In this document: positions 1-11,869 of the stretch, in pieces
Position numbering within the stretch: position 1 is the stretch's first letter
Layout of the letters: each line of letters begins with the position of its first letter
Source of the DNA: Haliotis asinina
Lineage: Eukaryota; Mollusca; Gastropoda; Lepetellida; Haliotidae
Reading direction: 5' to 3'
Length of the DNA: 64,000 nucleotides
NCBI RefSeq assembly: GCF_037392515.1
Contig: NC_090280.1
Location: 23,813,118-23,877,117 of the forward strand
Notes under the pieces: generated by a model
Told to the model about the DNA's origin: nothing
Databases searched by the model: none
The model's input: only the letters and a program-made list of their open reading frames with translations
Translations under genes and position numbers: made by a program

Positions 1-177
1 CCAGTGATCAACAGCATGAGCATCAATCTGTGCAACTGGGAATCGATGACATGTCTGAACAAGGTCAGCGAGTCTGACCACCTGATCCAGTTAGTTGCCT
101 CTTACAACATGTATAGTCGCCTTCCGTGGCAAGTATGGATTCCTGAAGACCTATTCTAACCTGGATCTTCACGGGTC
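1..177 (-). mobile_element. SINE-A copy, cut by window edge
   Basis: Minus-strand copy of the commonest short repeat here (called SINE-A). In sense orientation SINE-A starts GACCCGTGAAGGTCC, carries a body with GGTGGTCAGACTCGCTGAC and ends in repeated TCAC. This copy keeps the head and middle; its tail lies beyond the left edge. Confidence 0.85.
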
Positions 178-689
178 AAAGCAGTGTGAAGACTAGTGGT
201 TGCATACCCTCCTGTGATATTGATGGAATATATTTAATAACTACAAACAACAATAGACACATTGAACACTGGGTACTAGTCAGCCTCAGAATACACCGTG
301 TGGATAAAGTGAGGTAGTAAAAAAAAGAACAAATATTTCCTTTTATTCACAGACAATTACTCAAACAAACTTTTTAGATATATAATAGACAATTGCACTG
401 CACTGACAAAAATTCAGCAAAACTAATACAATCAATTTAAAATTACTTTTACCAGTTATTTTCAGGTGACCATATCAACAGTATACAGATGTTTATGTGA
501 CAGAGAACACCACTTATTATGAACTGAAGTATAACCTGCCCCCTAGCCCAGCATGGCGTGTAATTCCGTATCTAGCGAAGATACTCACACACAGCAGGCG
601 TCACTGGTCTGTTTCAGATAATGGTGTTTGGCTAAGACTTAGCAGGTGTACAAACATTGCCATGTTGTGTGACTTGAATTGTCTGGTAT

Positions 690-1060
690 GCTGAGGGTGC
701 CCAGGATCAAACACAGTTGTTCACCACTGTCAATCAGTTATATACTACTGTCAAACATTGTTGTACAATATGTCACACATAGTTGCACACAATGTCAAAT
801 AGTATTACACTATATGTCACACATAGCTGTTTACCATGGAAAACACAATTGTACCCCATGTCAAACAGTTGTACAGTGTGTCAAACAAAGTTGTACACTA
901 TATTACATTAATTTACAAAGATAGTTGTACACCATGTCAAACAGTTGTACACTATATTACATTCATTTACAAAGACAGTTGTACACCATGTCAAACAGTT
1001 GTACACTATATTACAATTTACAAACACAACCGTACACCATGTGTTAAAACTTAAAGACAG
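690..1060. repeat. Degenerate tandem repeat rich in GTTGTACA
   Basis: Repeated blocks of the type AGTTGTACACCATGTCAAAC; the clearest are two units of about 55 bp near 915-1020, with older, more diverged units to the left. The open frames across it are by-products of the repeat. Confidence 0.7.
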
Positions 1061-2185
1061 TTGTACAGTCGGCATTTTGATGTACACTACGCTCTTCTAG
1101 TTTGTGACCTGTTAGTTTTCGGTCATTGCATTTTGCATACCAGGTACACAGTCACTAAACTAAAGTTATATACACTTCTAATAATGCTAAGTGTTCAGCC
1201 CAGTAGTCTCTAAATGCACCAATGGCATTTGTTATCATCTGTGCTGATCGTGTTTCCCAGTCGTGTGTATTGACAAACACTTTTGATATGATCAATAGAC
1301 CTACTGAGGACAATGTATAAAACTCTCATAGAAAGATCGCATATATACAGGGGAATCTTGTAAAAGGTATTGTAAAGTGAGTTAAATATGTATTCATATT
1401 ATTTGTACATCTGCAAATGGTAAATATTTGAAGTTTTCAATTTCAGTGATCAAGATGACTGTTCTACATTCATAAATGACCACAAGGCTCATACACATGA
1501 TAAATAATTATTGTTTCTGTCTGTCAAGTTGTTGTATTTTGTAATATTTATGTTGCAGTTTTAATACCCATCTTATAATGGTGGCCTATGAGTTTGACAT
1601 AATCTACATGTTCTGAGACCAAGTGTAGTGACATTCCATTAGGTCTAGTAAACTCAGTTAATGTTTGTCCATAAGAAAAATTTAAATCTTCTGAAACTGA
1701 TCCTCAGAGACAGTTTAGTGTTGGTAAACTGTACTGTAAGTGTTTACAACAGACCAGATTAATTTCTCCCCATTGCTATCAATTTCATATGCTACCCATC
1801 AAAGTTTAGACTTGAAGCACTCAACCTAACACATCAAAACTGCTGCAAAGCAAGTGCAAATATCATGTATGTGAACAGCATCTGCATTTTGGTGTAAGGT
1901 TTTGTTAAAGATTCGACAGTTTTCACTGAGTTTCAACATTTATTGAACCTATGACATTAACTTTTTCAATGTTACAAACTAGTTTTACAGTACATCAGTT
2001 CATGTGTAAACAATACCTCTAAACAGTATAGAATATTTTGCAAAATCTAGTTTAGAACACTTGACTGTACTAAGTGGCTATGTTTACACTAAAGAGTCAG
2101 TCTTAAGCAGATCTGTCATTCTGACATTTCTCTTGGCATAAATTAAAGATCTAACAACAATGGAGGGAGTTTAGACATGTGCCAC
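1061..2185. other. No recognisable feature
   Basis: AT-rich sequence with no convincing exon, repeat or RNA gene visible by eye. Confidence 0.5.
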
Positions 2186-2303
2186 TTTTAGCAATATTTT
2201 AGTGAGGGACAGACATTGGCTTCCCATACTGTACCCATATTGTGCCAACATGAACCCAGTCCTCGCCATGAACAGGGAATGCTTTAACCATTAGGCGACC
2301 CCA
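2186..2303 (-). mobile_element. SINE-B (tRNA-like head) copy
   Basis: Minus-strand copy of a second short repeat (SINE-B). Its sense head resembles a tRNA: an A-box-like GTAGCCTACTGGTTAAG and a B-box-like GGTTCGATTCC. Its 3' part has TGATATTGCTGGAATATTGC. This copy is diverged. Confidence 0.6.
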
Positions 2304-3109
2304 TTGACCCCTGACAGTAGGGATGTGTCGAGTGAATTTTCTTATCAGCAAATCAATGCATGAAGCATCTTAAATCAAAAGAAAATTTATGAAAAAGTTA
2401 CCACATCTAAAACCTCAATACTGCACAATATGCTATTTTATCCTTTTACAGTGGAAATTTCACCACACCTATTGCAATGCAGTATTTGGTCCTCTCCAAC
2501 AATAAAAATGACACTTTACTGAGAAAAATATTCTTAAACTGTATTTCATTATTTCTCCAATGTTTTTGACAAGATATACTTATACATAATGAGGTGGTAT
2601 AGTCAAGGTAACATGCATTTCACGAACAGTAGGACCAAACAGTTATAGCCTTGATTTATAATTATATATTATTAAATTTACAAGCAGTTTCACAATAAAA
2701 TATCAAAACACAATTCTATGGATATACAATTTCTTTACTCTGTACAGGTGAGGTTTTAACATAGATTCTAATTTCTCTAAAATTGTCCCCATTCTCTATT
2801 TCCGTAAGTTCTAGAATGCCAATCAAAGAAGTTATACTTCTGAGAAAAACAAAATACAAAGTTGGAAAGACCATTTCCACCCACGTCTGCAAAGGTAACA
2901 TTATTTATATAAATCCCTGCTTAGAAAGATACTTTTCACAATATTGAAACTGCACCATTGTCAAAAGAGATTCACAATAATTATTGGTTTTAAGAGCGAC
3001 AAACATGTAAAATAGTGTCTGGTTTCCAACATAACAAACACATGATTATTATAACAGCACTGACAGTTAACGATTACCTCAACAATTACTTCAGCTTAAC
3101 TTATTTCAG

Positions 3110-3163
3110 CCATGCCTGCATCCAAACCTCCAACAACTGTCAAAACAATGCTACCATCTACAG
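3110..3163 (+). CDS. Possible isolated Pro/Thr-rich exon
   Basis: A 54-nt open block lies between a good acceptor (AACTTATTTCAG) and a perfect donor (GTAAGTG). Read in phase 1 it encodes a Pro/Thr-rich stretch (MPASKPPTTVKTMLPSTG) like a mucin-type linker and similar in style to the start of the last lectin exon at 45921. Both ends are phase 1, so it could be a cassette exon. No partner exon is visible on either side. It may be chance. Confidence 0.3.
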
Positions 3164-4522
3164 GTAAGTGTTCCGATGTGGTACAAACGCTATACACATG
3201 ATAGAGTCTCTGACAAACATGACGAGACTAATGTGGCCACATACCCTGATATAGAGAGCTCAACAACAGGTCTGTAGAATATGGACAGCACGGTTCACTA
3301 GCTGCCTTGTCGGGGCAAATTAGGCCTCCTTTGAGTCTGTTACAACTTACGATTTACTGATAAGGTGTACCTGAATAGTCCTTACACTCAGCTCCAATAT
3401 TCTATTAATGAAGTTAGCTGGGACACATCAATAGCATATATTGTACCAGTTATAAAACTGGAATGTGTACAGACTTAATATCATAATACTTTGCTCTAAC
3501 GGATATGTCATAGTTATGTGTGGAATAAAGACTGAAAAATACTTTGCTCAACAGAATAACCTAATTATAAAGTTGAAATGAGTAGAATAAAGATTAATTA
3601 ACACTTCAGTCAAGAGGACATAGCATAGTTATAAAGCTGAAATTTGTGTAGTCCCAGAGCTCCAGATAAGGTGTGTATTTGTGTATTTACTCAATAAAAA
3701 TCACATTTACTACATCAATTACAAGTCTGAGAGTACAAAAAATGCATAAGAATCACTTAAAACACAATAGGTCTATGATATCTTGCTCACTTTACTCAGT
3801 TAACTGGCTTGAGTATAGTTCATCATGGCACCCACACTCTACAACAGCATTAGCTACTGGTAGGCGATGCCTAAATGTACAAATACTATTATAGCTGTAG
3901 GCCCCTATCCAGGGTTCACTCTGATAGCTACGAGACTTCCATGTTGAGTACATGTATTTAAAAATGACTGCCAAATGTTTGGCAATATGACAAATACTAA
4001 AATAGTGATGCATTTATATTTATATATATAGAAGAGTTGAGTTCCCAATAAGGTTAAGAAACTCTGTGTTCTTTTAACTAGTGGGAGTATACAAAATGCT
4101 AGTTACTCCTCAAAAATGCAATTACTCACACATACACAGACATGGGAGTAAATACCCAATTGCTTGAAAAATTATCTAGAGCTCTCAGTCTAGATGGTAC
4201 TACATAAAGCTGAAATGTGTGGAGTACAAAAACCAAATGTATTCCCTGGGCAAGTGGCTACCATTCTGATATTATTACTGTTCAGAAGATGACCGCAAAG
4301 AAAGACCAGATAAGTGGTTGATGTCAGCTAACATGCAGAGGTTTCTTTAAGTGGCACTGAAAAGCTGGTATGATGAAAGGGAATAATTGTCATGGACAGA
4401 CAACAAAACTTAATGCCACAACTAGTTCTTGTGATTGATCAACTGATTTCATTTTGACAAATCTGCTAGTCTCTCAGCATAGGAACTAAAAAATATAGGA
4501 TATGCATTCCTTGTGTTGTTAG
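3164..4522. other. No recognisable feature
   Basis: AT-rich spacer. Short open frames here show no splice context or protein similarity that I recognise. Confidence 0.5.
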
Positions 4523-4912
4523 TAGGGTTGTGTATTGCGAAAAATGTTCGTATATATTGTGATATGTGTTCATGTACTGCAACATACTGCAAAAGTGTAA
4601 CATATGATGGTTAAGGTAGTGAAATTACTGCCTCCTTTCATTTGAAACAATGCCACTAGCCACAGTCAGGACTCAGGTGTAATTGTTCAAGAGGTCATTT
4701 AAAACTCAAGAAAAAGCATCTGCAACGGCATCTGCCATTTTGTTTTGCCGGTACCAACACATTTTTTTATTTATATGGGTCAAAAGTCATGTAAGGTTTA
4801 TAATTACCGATCATATTGGGTGAACCGCTTCACAAGAAGTGTACTGCAATATATCGTATTGTGAAGTTCCAATTGCAATTTACAAGTTACCTGGTATTGT
4901 TACTCACCCCTA
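4523..4912. mobile_element. hAT-like MITE, about 390 bp
   Basis: The ends are short imperfect inverted repeats (TAGGGTTGTG on the left, CACCCCTA on the right). The flanks GTTGTTAG and GTTGTTAC match at 7 of 8 bases, fitting the 8-bp duplication of hAT elements. It has no coding capacity. A lone end of the same type (CACCTCACCCCTAG) lies near 5436. Confidence 0.55.
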
Positions 4913-5049
4913 GTTGTTACTTCTAAAACATGACAGTAAGACAATCAAAATAAATTTTCTTTCCGTGCAAAGTGGATAATCACTGATGATGTCAGTTAAT
5001 GATGTTTAGTAACCTCAGCAAAATGGTCTTTAAACCACCAACATTATTA

Positions 5050-5156
5050 GGAGATAAAGGCATTCTGTTTTCATAAGACCGGTGAATGAAACATTGACTG
5101 GTCTTAAATCAACAGATAAAGGACCTCAAAAATGAAAACAGAATGCCTTTATCTCC
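5050..5156. repeat. Perfect 25-bp inverted repeat with nested inner repeat
   Basis: The 25 bases at 5050-5074 are the exact reverse complement of 5132-5156 (core GCATTCTGTTTTCAT / ATGAAAACAGAATGC). An inner pair, AAGACCGGT (5075-5083) and ACTGGTCTT (5097-5105), sits inside the loop. It could be a small foldback element or a structured RNA. The open frame starting in the right arm at 5132 has no recognisable product. Confidence 0.7.
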
Positions 5157-5511
5157 ATTCTAGCACGACTGACACGCGTTTGAAATCCGGACACTTTCGC
5201 GCGCAAGAGCACAGAGTTGTGATGGGGCGTTTTTCCAGGAATCGATATGGAATCGTCCAACTCAAGAACAGGATGTGCAATGATTTAGACAAAACATTTG
5301 CAAAGTACAAGAACTTTATTTTGGATGCTCAAACAACTTGTTTGTGTTTCTTACGTATGGATACAATGCTGTCAGTTACATAGTGTAGAACCCCTAAACA
5401 ATTTTATACAATTATATGCAACCGAAAAATCACCTCACCCCTAGAGTACATTACTATAGACTCGCCCATGACCTACAAGTAGGACGACTGTAAAGTGTTG
5501 TCGCTTCAAAC

Positions 5512-5890
5512 TTACTCACGGAAGTAATTCTTAATCACCACGCTGCTGTTGCCAATTTGGAATAGACTAGACATGCCAGTTTTAATATTGGACACGCTTA
5601 TAGTAGATGTGGATGGTGCAACAACTCACGATGCAGCGGGGACCAAAGGCATCAGGTTAGGGATAGGCCGAGTGTTTCCATTGCTGGTATGAAGGGTGAC
5701 TGAGTAATGGCGTTTCTGTGCTGCCGATGAATCGGTGTTGTAGGATGATAAACTTTGATGGTTTTTGTGACCTGTTATTTTGACAATTTCTCTAGCCTCA
5801 ACACCTGCATGTGATAAGAGTGTTACAGTGGTGGACCGAACACAACGGTTTGTGTACTGCTTACTAAGATCACATTTAACAGAGATTTGT
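5512..5890 (-). pseudogene. Crypton-like tyrosine recombinase, C-terminal fragment
   Basis: Reading down from about 5890, one frame without an ATG shows the C-terminal half of a tyrosine recombinase as found in Crypton-type DNA transposons and related domesticated genes. It contains YTNRCVRSTTVTLL (catalytic Arg), EAREIVKITGHKNHQSL (GH box) and SLSSYNTDSSAAQ, whose Tyr is the likely nucleophile. The frame meets one TGA after LMPLVPAAS and then runs about 43 codons in the same frame to TAA at 5512. No upstream half is visible. Confidence 0.6.
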
Positions 5891-5899
5891 TTGTAATAA

Positions 5900-6670
5900 T
5901 AAATTTCATTTTCATTTTAATTCATACTGTTTTGTGCTTTGTTTTGGAGAGGCAACCGTATGCAGTACAGTCTTGTACGACTGTTTTGTAGAACGGTGTC
6001 GAGTATTACCGAACAAGCGGCCGTCACTAAATAAAATTCCATCCCTGCATATATAGATATTGTGAGGTTTGTTTTGTGTATTTATTTGTGTTACGAGTGA
6101 TGAAACACCGGGGGAATTACTAACTTAGGCGTGATGTGATGTTAGCAGTTATGTAATACCCGACACCGCTCTATGTGGAATCTAGCGTTAATTCAGTGAC
6201 ACTCAATGTGTGCCGAAATTCTGTTGTTAAAGAATTTCATTTTTCATTAACATTTCAGTAGGTCGTCATCAAACCATTCCAGTTTTAGATGAAATTTCTC
6301 TTCTCCAAATATCTCGTAAAAGGTACCAAGGTGAAAATCACCTATGTTTAATTCAAACGACATGTTTGTTTACAAACAAAAAGGTCAGTGAGTGCTATGT
6401 ATTCATACGCAGGTGAAGGGGTCGACATGTAATTAGCGGTCCTTTGATTTAGGTTTAAGGGACGGTCACATGCAGCGGTCGACCAATCAGAGTCGAGTAT
6501 CTCAAAATGTCGAGCTAGAATACAGATTAAGTTGCTATGGTGCAGAGAACTGAACAGCAGTGCTGTGTGAAAACCATGTGATTTTACTACCATGCCTCAA
6601 ACTGCATGATTGTCATAACAGAGATGATCAGCAAGTAGTGTTAAATGTCATACATCAGTGCTGGAGATAC
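5900..6670. other. No recognisable feature
   Basis: Spacer flanking the recombinase fragment; parts may belong to the same decayed element, but no ends are visible. Confidence 0.4.
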
Positions 6671-6677
6671 TATTATA

Positions 6678-6741
6678 GAGTAATAATTCATATAAAAATT
6701 TGTTATTAATTATTATTGAATAATTGTATGAATTATTACTC
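6678..6741. repeat. AT-rich perfect 15-bp hairpin
   Basis: GAGTAATAATTCATA at 6678-6692 is exactly reverse-complemented at 6727-6741, with a 34-bp AT-rich loop. Possibly a very short foldback element. Confidence 0.55.
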
Positions 6742-6864
6742 CTTCATGATACATAGAACTGGCAGTGATGTGGACTGGTTGAGGATTGGCTTTCACATGA
6801 AATGAGCATATGGAACAGCTATTCACCAAGAGAGGATACAAAACAATTAGTGAACAAGTTTGGT

Positions 6865-7003
6865 TTTATGACACTTTCAGCAATATTCCTACATTATTAT
6901 GGCAGGGGACACCAGAAATAGGCTTCATACACTGTACCAATGTGTGGAATTGAACCTGGGTCTTCAACATGACGAACGAATGTTTCAACTATTAGGCTAC
7001 CCA
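6865..7003 (-). mobile_element. SINE-B copy
   Basis: Minus-strand SINE-B: the tail-type sequence CAGCAATATTCC is followed by the tRNA-like head ending ATTAGGCTACCCAACTG. Confidence 0.65.
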
Positions 7004-7349
7004 ACTGTTCCAACAACATGTCAGGGTTTAATGAATTAATCCTCAACAGTAAGCATGGTGAGAAATAAAAATTGCATCAGATATTGACAAACCTTTACTT
7101 TAGCGGGGAATTCCACTAAATTATAGTACTCAACCAAAATGTTTTAAGGAGCTCATGTGTCCCTAACGCGGTTCTTTGCAATTATTACAAAAATCTGATT
7201 GGTTACTTATTGGAAACAATCAAAACAAGGATTCTGTTTTGTGCTCTGCTTAATAGAGATACAATCATTGCATGCATGCAGCAGTGTGTAACTAACAACA
7301 TAAGCAAACATATAGATGATGTAAGTAATAAAATTTTATATCTATAACA

Positions 7350-7619
7350 GACCCCTAAGGTCTGGGGTAGAATAGGCCTTCAGCAACCCATGCTTGCCAC
7401 AAAAGGCGACAATGCTTGTCGAAAGAGGGGACTATCAGGATCAGGTGGTCAGACTTGCTGACCTTTGGTTCACACGTCTTCAGTTTCAAACTGCACAGAT
7501 CGATACTCATGTTGTTGACAACAGGATTTTCTGGCCCAGAGTCGATTATTTACAGACCGCCGTCATATAGACGGAATATTGCTGAGTGCAGTGTAAAACT
7601 AAACTCTCTCACTCAGTCA
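7350..7619 (+). mobile_element. SINE-A copy, near full length
   Basis: Sense copy from the ACCCCTAAGGTCTGGGGTAG head to the CTCTCACTCAG tail, with scattered changes. The 68-codon open frame inside it is a by-product. Confidence 0.85.
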
Positions 7620-8220
7620 TAACTGTAACAATACTACCAACCTAAGTGTTGTTTATTTCCAGACACATGGTAGAATGTTGTGTGATAACAAGGAGAGGAT
7701 AGATAGTCAACAATAGCCACAGAACCGTAGTTGGGGGAATTCTTCAACTTTAATTGAGGGAATTCTTCCATATAAAGAACATCAAATAAGGAAAGTCACA
7801 ATTAACAATTAGCCAAACAGTGAAAATACTGAGTCAACAAATTGAAGTTCCCATTCAGAGTGATAACAGAGAATGTGTTCATTGTGAAAAGAAATAATGT
7901 TTCACAATCACATTGTCATGTACTGCAAGTGGATATCCACGTTGCTTCAAGTAGTTATTATGTACAGTCATAATAATATAGGTTTTACATTATGGGTTTC
8001 AGATGCTTAATAATATTCATTGTTTTCTAAAGTATAGCTTGAACAATTGTAAAACATGTCGGTAACTTATGAAAGACAACTGTACTTCCAACATAAACCA
8101 TCATCCGAGTATACTTTTTGCATGTTACCTGTATATAAGTGAGAGAAAAAATATCCTTCCAAAAACATACAACCTGGCAATACACTGATAGATCTATGAT
8201 TTGCTAAGCCACTAAAATGC

Positions 8221-8523
8221 TTAACATGTAAGCTTGACTGCATCTTCAGATAAGTCATTAACGACTTTCAGCCCAATTATTTCTTTAAAACTGAACATAG
8301 ATCTACACATATAAAATGGTTTCGAAATGTTTGTATTCCCATTTGATGGATAAAACGTTGAAATCTCACATTTAGGCTCATAACCCTGCATGTCATGTAT
8401 ACTGGTGTTTCCTATTCTCGCGGTACTTACGAATACAGTCTGAAAATACAAGAAGTACTTTCCACATGTATGCTTGTCGTTTTTAAATGAACAGATTCCC
8501 ATTCTAACATCTGCATCGATCAC
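8221..8523 (-). CDS. Orphan 100-codon open frame with cysteines
   Basis: The frame encodes about 100 residues with five cysteines (for example RMGICSFKNDKHTCGKYF and GYEPKCEISTFYP) and ends in KLTC before TAA. A weak acceptor-like CAATCAG lies near its start and a GTAAGT lies inside it. The composition resembles an extracellular domain, but I recognise no family and no partner exons. It may be a real terminal exon, a decayed one, or chance. Confidence 0.25.
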   Translation of the reverse strand: MIDADVRMGICSFKNDKHTCGKYFLYFQTVFVSTARIGNTSIHDMQGYEPKCEISTFYPSNGNTNISKPFYMCRSMFSFKEIIGLKVVNDLSEDAVKLTC

Positions 8524-8760
8524 CTGATTGATCCATTAGGTGTAATATTGTAATATCATGTAATACCACTGATTTTTCGTGGTGCCTCAAGGAAGTAACA
8601 TTATGAAGTGTAAGGAAGAGGAATCCAGCCAGAAAGGGCGAGATATGATTTTTCCAAGTTGGTTAAAAGTCACGAATATTTGTTACGATGCAAAATTATG
8701 ATGATTCACAGGCTTGGGCCACTTCCTTGTTACCAATCAGTAATGTGAACAACCGTTATA

Positions 8761-9890
8761 CAATGTTCCCAGAAATTATTGAGAAAATCTTTTTCTAATG
8801 ATGCTAAGATTGGAAAAAGGGCTTTCACTGTGCACTAAGCATACTAAATAAGGGAGACAACTCTTGAAGGCTTAGAAGGCAGCTCATTACATCAAGAGTT
8901 ATCTCCCTTGTCTGAGCAGACGGCTTCCTGTGTTGACATGGCAGAATTTACAGCAAGAGAGAAAAGAAAGCTCATTCTAGATGATTTTGAAAGGGGTGAG
9001 GCTGATGCTAAAGTGTTAGCTTGTAGACATGGTATTCCTCTGTCTACAGTATACAGGACTTTGAAGAATATTCAAACAGGAACCGGGATAGAGCACAAAG
9101 CAGGGGCAGGTCGGTGAAAAAATGTGGAATTCCCTTGCCGTTGATGAAAGATGCACAAAAGGAAAAACGTTTAAACTGGTGTCGGGCTCATGAAAATCAA
9201 GATTGGGATAATGTTTTCTTTTCGGATGAAAGTTCTGTTTGGCTTTTCCCTAATTGTGTGAAAATTTGGACCAAAGATACTGTCAAACCTATCTACCAGC
9301 GACCAAAACATAGCCCGAAGTTTCACATGTGGGATGGCATATCGGCTCGCGGAGTGACGCCATTGTGTGTTTTCACGGGAAACTTGACAAAAGAAAGATA
9401 CGTTGACATTCTAAATGGTCACCTTCTTCCGACAGCACAAACATTGTATGAAGATGATTGGATTTTCCAGCATGATAATGACCCAAAACACACTGCGCGC
9501 TACACAAAACAGTGGTTGTCGGGCGAAAATGTTCAAGTTTTAGACTGGCCCAGTTACAGCCCAGACCTAAACCCAATTGAGAATGTGTGGGGAGTCATGA
9601 AGGACAGAATAAACCAAAAGGGACTGAGAAATATTGAAGATATGAAGGCCGAGATGGTCCAATATTGGAATACCCTGTCACACGATTACCTACAAACTTT
9701 GATGGGTAGTGTGCCTAGGCGTATTCAGGCATGCATTGCTGAGCGAGGAGGTCTAACAAAGTACTAAAACAAGACTGAGACTGTAAAAGGATGATGTTTT
9801 AACATGTTTATGTAAGTAAAACGCCAGAAGTTAATAAACGTAATGAGTTACATGACGCAACATGATTCTCAATAATTTCTGGGAATACTA
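8761..9890 (+). mobile_element. Tc1 element, internally deleted
   Basis: The element is 1130 bp, flanked by TA at 8759-8760 and 9891-9892. The terminal inverted repeats are about 25 bp and share the core TTCCCAGAAATTATTGAGA. A second inverted pair inside (8850-8867 and 8892-8909, one mismatch, core GGGAGAYAACTC) sits just upstream of the transposase start. It is a relative of the element at 17853. Confidence 0.9.
8938..9767 (+). pseudogene. Tc1 transposase, DNA-binding domain partly deleted
   Basis: The first part (from ATG 8938) gives the first helix-turn-helix (KVLACRHGIPLSTVYRTL) up to GAGR, then a TGA at 9115-9117. The catalytic part then resumes in another frame (KKCGIPLPLMKDAQKEKR). 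Compared with the copy at 18046, about 52 codons, covering most of the second DNA-binding helix-turn-helix, are missing at the junction near 9113, with a frameshift. The catalytic region is otherwise open to TAA at 9767 and keeps SDESSVW, QHDNDPKHTA and DLNPIENVW (DD34E). Inactive as it stands. Confidence 0.9.
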
Positions 9891-9892
9891 TA

Positions 9893-10240
9893 AGTATTAT
9901 GCATCAGAGATCTCGGGAGAGAAACTGTGAGAATAGGACACGGCCCTACACAAATTTGCTCACCCACACCTAGTTAATGTGTACAAAATTCATGACCTCA
10001 TCAATAAAATCATCAGCACACCTCCCCAAAAAGCCATAAATCACGAACGGTCCCTCAGGTGAACATGTTAAAGCTGTGTTTGTTGAAACAGAGTGAGAGT
10101 TCCGCTCGCAACCTCGATCCCAATCAAAAACTAAACCTAAAAACTGACATGCATACCCCACCCAATAAATTACATTCAATAAGCTAGAACAGGCATAAAA
10201 TAGTCAATGAACATTACGCCAGGGAAGGACACTCTTGGAG
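9893..10240. other. No recognisable feature
   Basis: Spacer. A minus-strand open frame of 69 codons (9970-10179) has no recognisable domain. Confidence 0.4.
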
Positions 10241-10249
10241 CAAATTTAC

Positions 10250-10260
10250 TATATAAAAAG
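10250..10260 (+). promoter_or_regulatory. TATA-box-like motif
   Basis: TATATAAAAAG is a close TATA-box match, about 53 bp upstream of an ATG that gives only a very short frame. No gene can be tied to it. Confidence 0.2.
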
Positions 10261-10714
10261 ATGGGGGTACGGGAGGAACTCTTTCCGATCAAAGAATCAC
10301 AGACTTGAGCATGACGACTGTGGACGTGCTTGACATTTCACGCCACACATGTCGATGTTTTCGCCTTTTGCGATAGAACTTAGATGCACTTTTCCTCGCG
10401 TTTCATACACACTTCAAAAGGGTCTAAAAAAACTCCAACATTCACCCTTTAAGAATAACAGTAATAAAAGCATAACTGATACATTTGACATGTGCTCGAT
10501 TAAATCGGAGTTGAACTATCAAAATGTGGTACCGGCAGAAAGGCCTGTTGTCTTCTGCAATTACGTCTTTCACAGGAAATTACACGCATTTTAAAAATAG
10601 GATAAAGGTTTTTCAGAGCATTACTTATTGCCGATACAACGGAATATTGCCGTACTTACGTAATAAACCACTATGTTCTAACTTGATGATAAACAATCTC
10701 ACTTTCGAGGCTTG

Positions 10715-11856
10715 GTGACAGTCAACATGGCGTATACAACATATCCCACAATGCACCGTGTTTTAAACGTTCCCATGGCCACGACCAATGAACTTCCGTT
10801 CGAAATTAGACACGTGTTACCTCCCTTGGCAGAGGTCCGGCACTGTGCAGTGTGAGTCGGTGCGTTGTATTTCAATCCACATATGCGCATGGAACTAAAT
10901 GCTTTAATTTGTCGTTTATCCAGGAGTGATATAGAGTAAAGTAACACTTGAACTGACAGAAATGGCGATCTGCAATGTGTAAGTGAGATTCCGTTTGAAT
11001 ATTGCTAACGGAAATAATAAAAACAATAATAATATTAATGATTCTTGTTTTGACAGTTGACTTCACTTTACTTGTCTTTGTCATTTTCGGGATAGAGATA
11101 CAGATGGTTCTGTTTGGGCAGAAAGGTATAAACTTACCATTTTCTTTGAATGGGAATCACTGCTTTTCTGTGGAAGTTGTGATTATCATATGCTTTTTGG
11201 TGCCAATACACAGTCAAGCATTTATTCCAGTCAAGATAACCCTTTTTTTTGTTAAATAATCAATTAAATTAATGACATTTTTCTCAAGTTCAATACTTTA
11301 AGGTGTATGTGCAAACTTATAATATGTTGTTCCTTTTTCGCAGGTTGAAGACCCTAACGCTGTTGGTGATATGCCGAACGAGCCGCGCTGTCTGCAGGTC
11401 GCACACTACCTGAAAGCTCATACACGAACAAGCTTTATGGATGAACAACTTCTTCATTCAGATTATGTGACGTTTAAATACATATACTTGTGTCGTTGTC
11501 AGCCTGAATACATTCGAATTGCAGTAAGAAGTTTTCAAATTTAGTTCGAATTTCCTGGACTCTCCTGGAATTTTCATTCTGACAGCATCCCGGTTCATTC
11601 CGCCGCAAGTGTTGGTTATCTATTGTTTGTTATCCAGATGGATTATAAGACAACGGCCAGAAATGTAGCAGGATCGGTCTTCCCTGGAAGTGAATGGAAG
11701 GGCTGTTTCTTCCATTTCACTCAGTGCCTTTAGAGAAGAACCCAATACCACGGCCTGCAGTAAGACAACCTGCATCTTTTAATTTGAAATTGTGTCAAAT
11801 AGTGTCAAAATGTATGATGAATTAATGTAAATGTAACAAAATGTACTGTAAATAAA
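10715..11856 (+). ncRNA. Candidate three-exon transcript of low coding potential
   Basis: Three blocks with good splice signals can be joined: exon 1 ending at 10978 (donor GTAAGTGAG), exon 2 at 11057-11125 (acceptor TTTTGACAG, donor GTATAA) and exon 3 from 11344 (acceptor TTTTTCGCAG), with AATAAA at 11851-11856. The ATGs in exon 1 give only very short frames. Exon 3 alone has an open stretch of 61 codons, including 52 after an ATG (MPNEPRCLQVAHYL), which the upstream frames do not join. It could be a non-coding RNA, a short-ORF gene or a decayed gene. Confidence 0.3.
10730..10760 (+). promoter_or_regulatory. YY1-like and ZNF143-like promoter motifs
   Basis: CAACATGGCG resembles the YY1 motif and is followed by TATCCCACAATGCACC, whose TCCCACAATGC core resembles the ZNF143/Staf site. 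The same two motifs occur together at 29310-29335. The pair is typical of TATA-less housekeeping promoters in animals, and it lies upstream of the candidate transcript. Confidence 0.35.
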
Positions 11857-11869
11857 CACATTTATCGAA

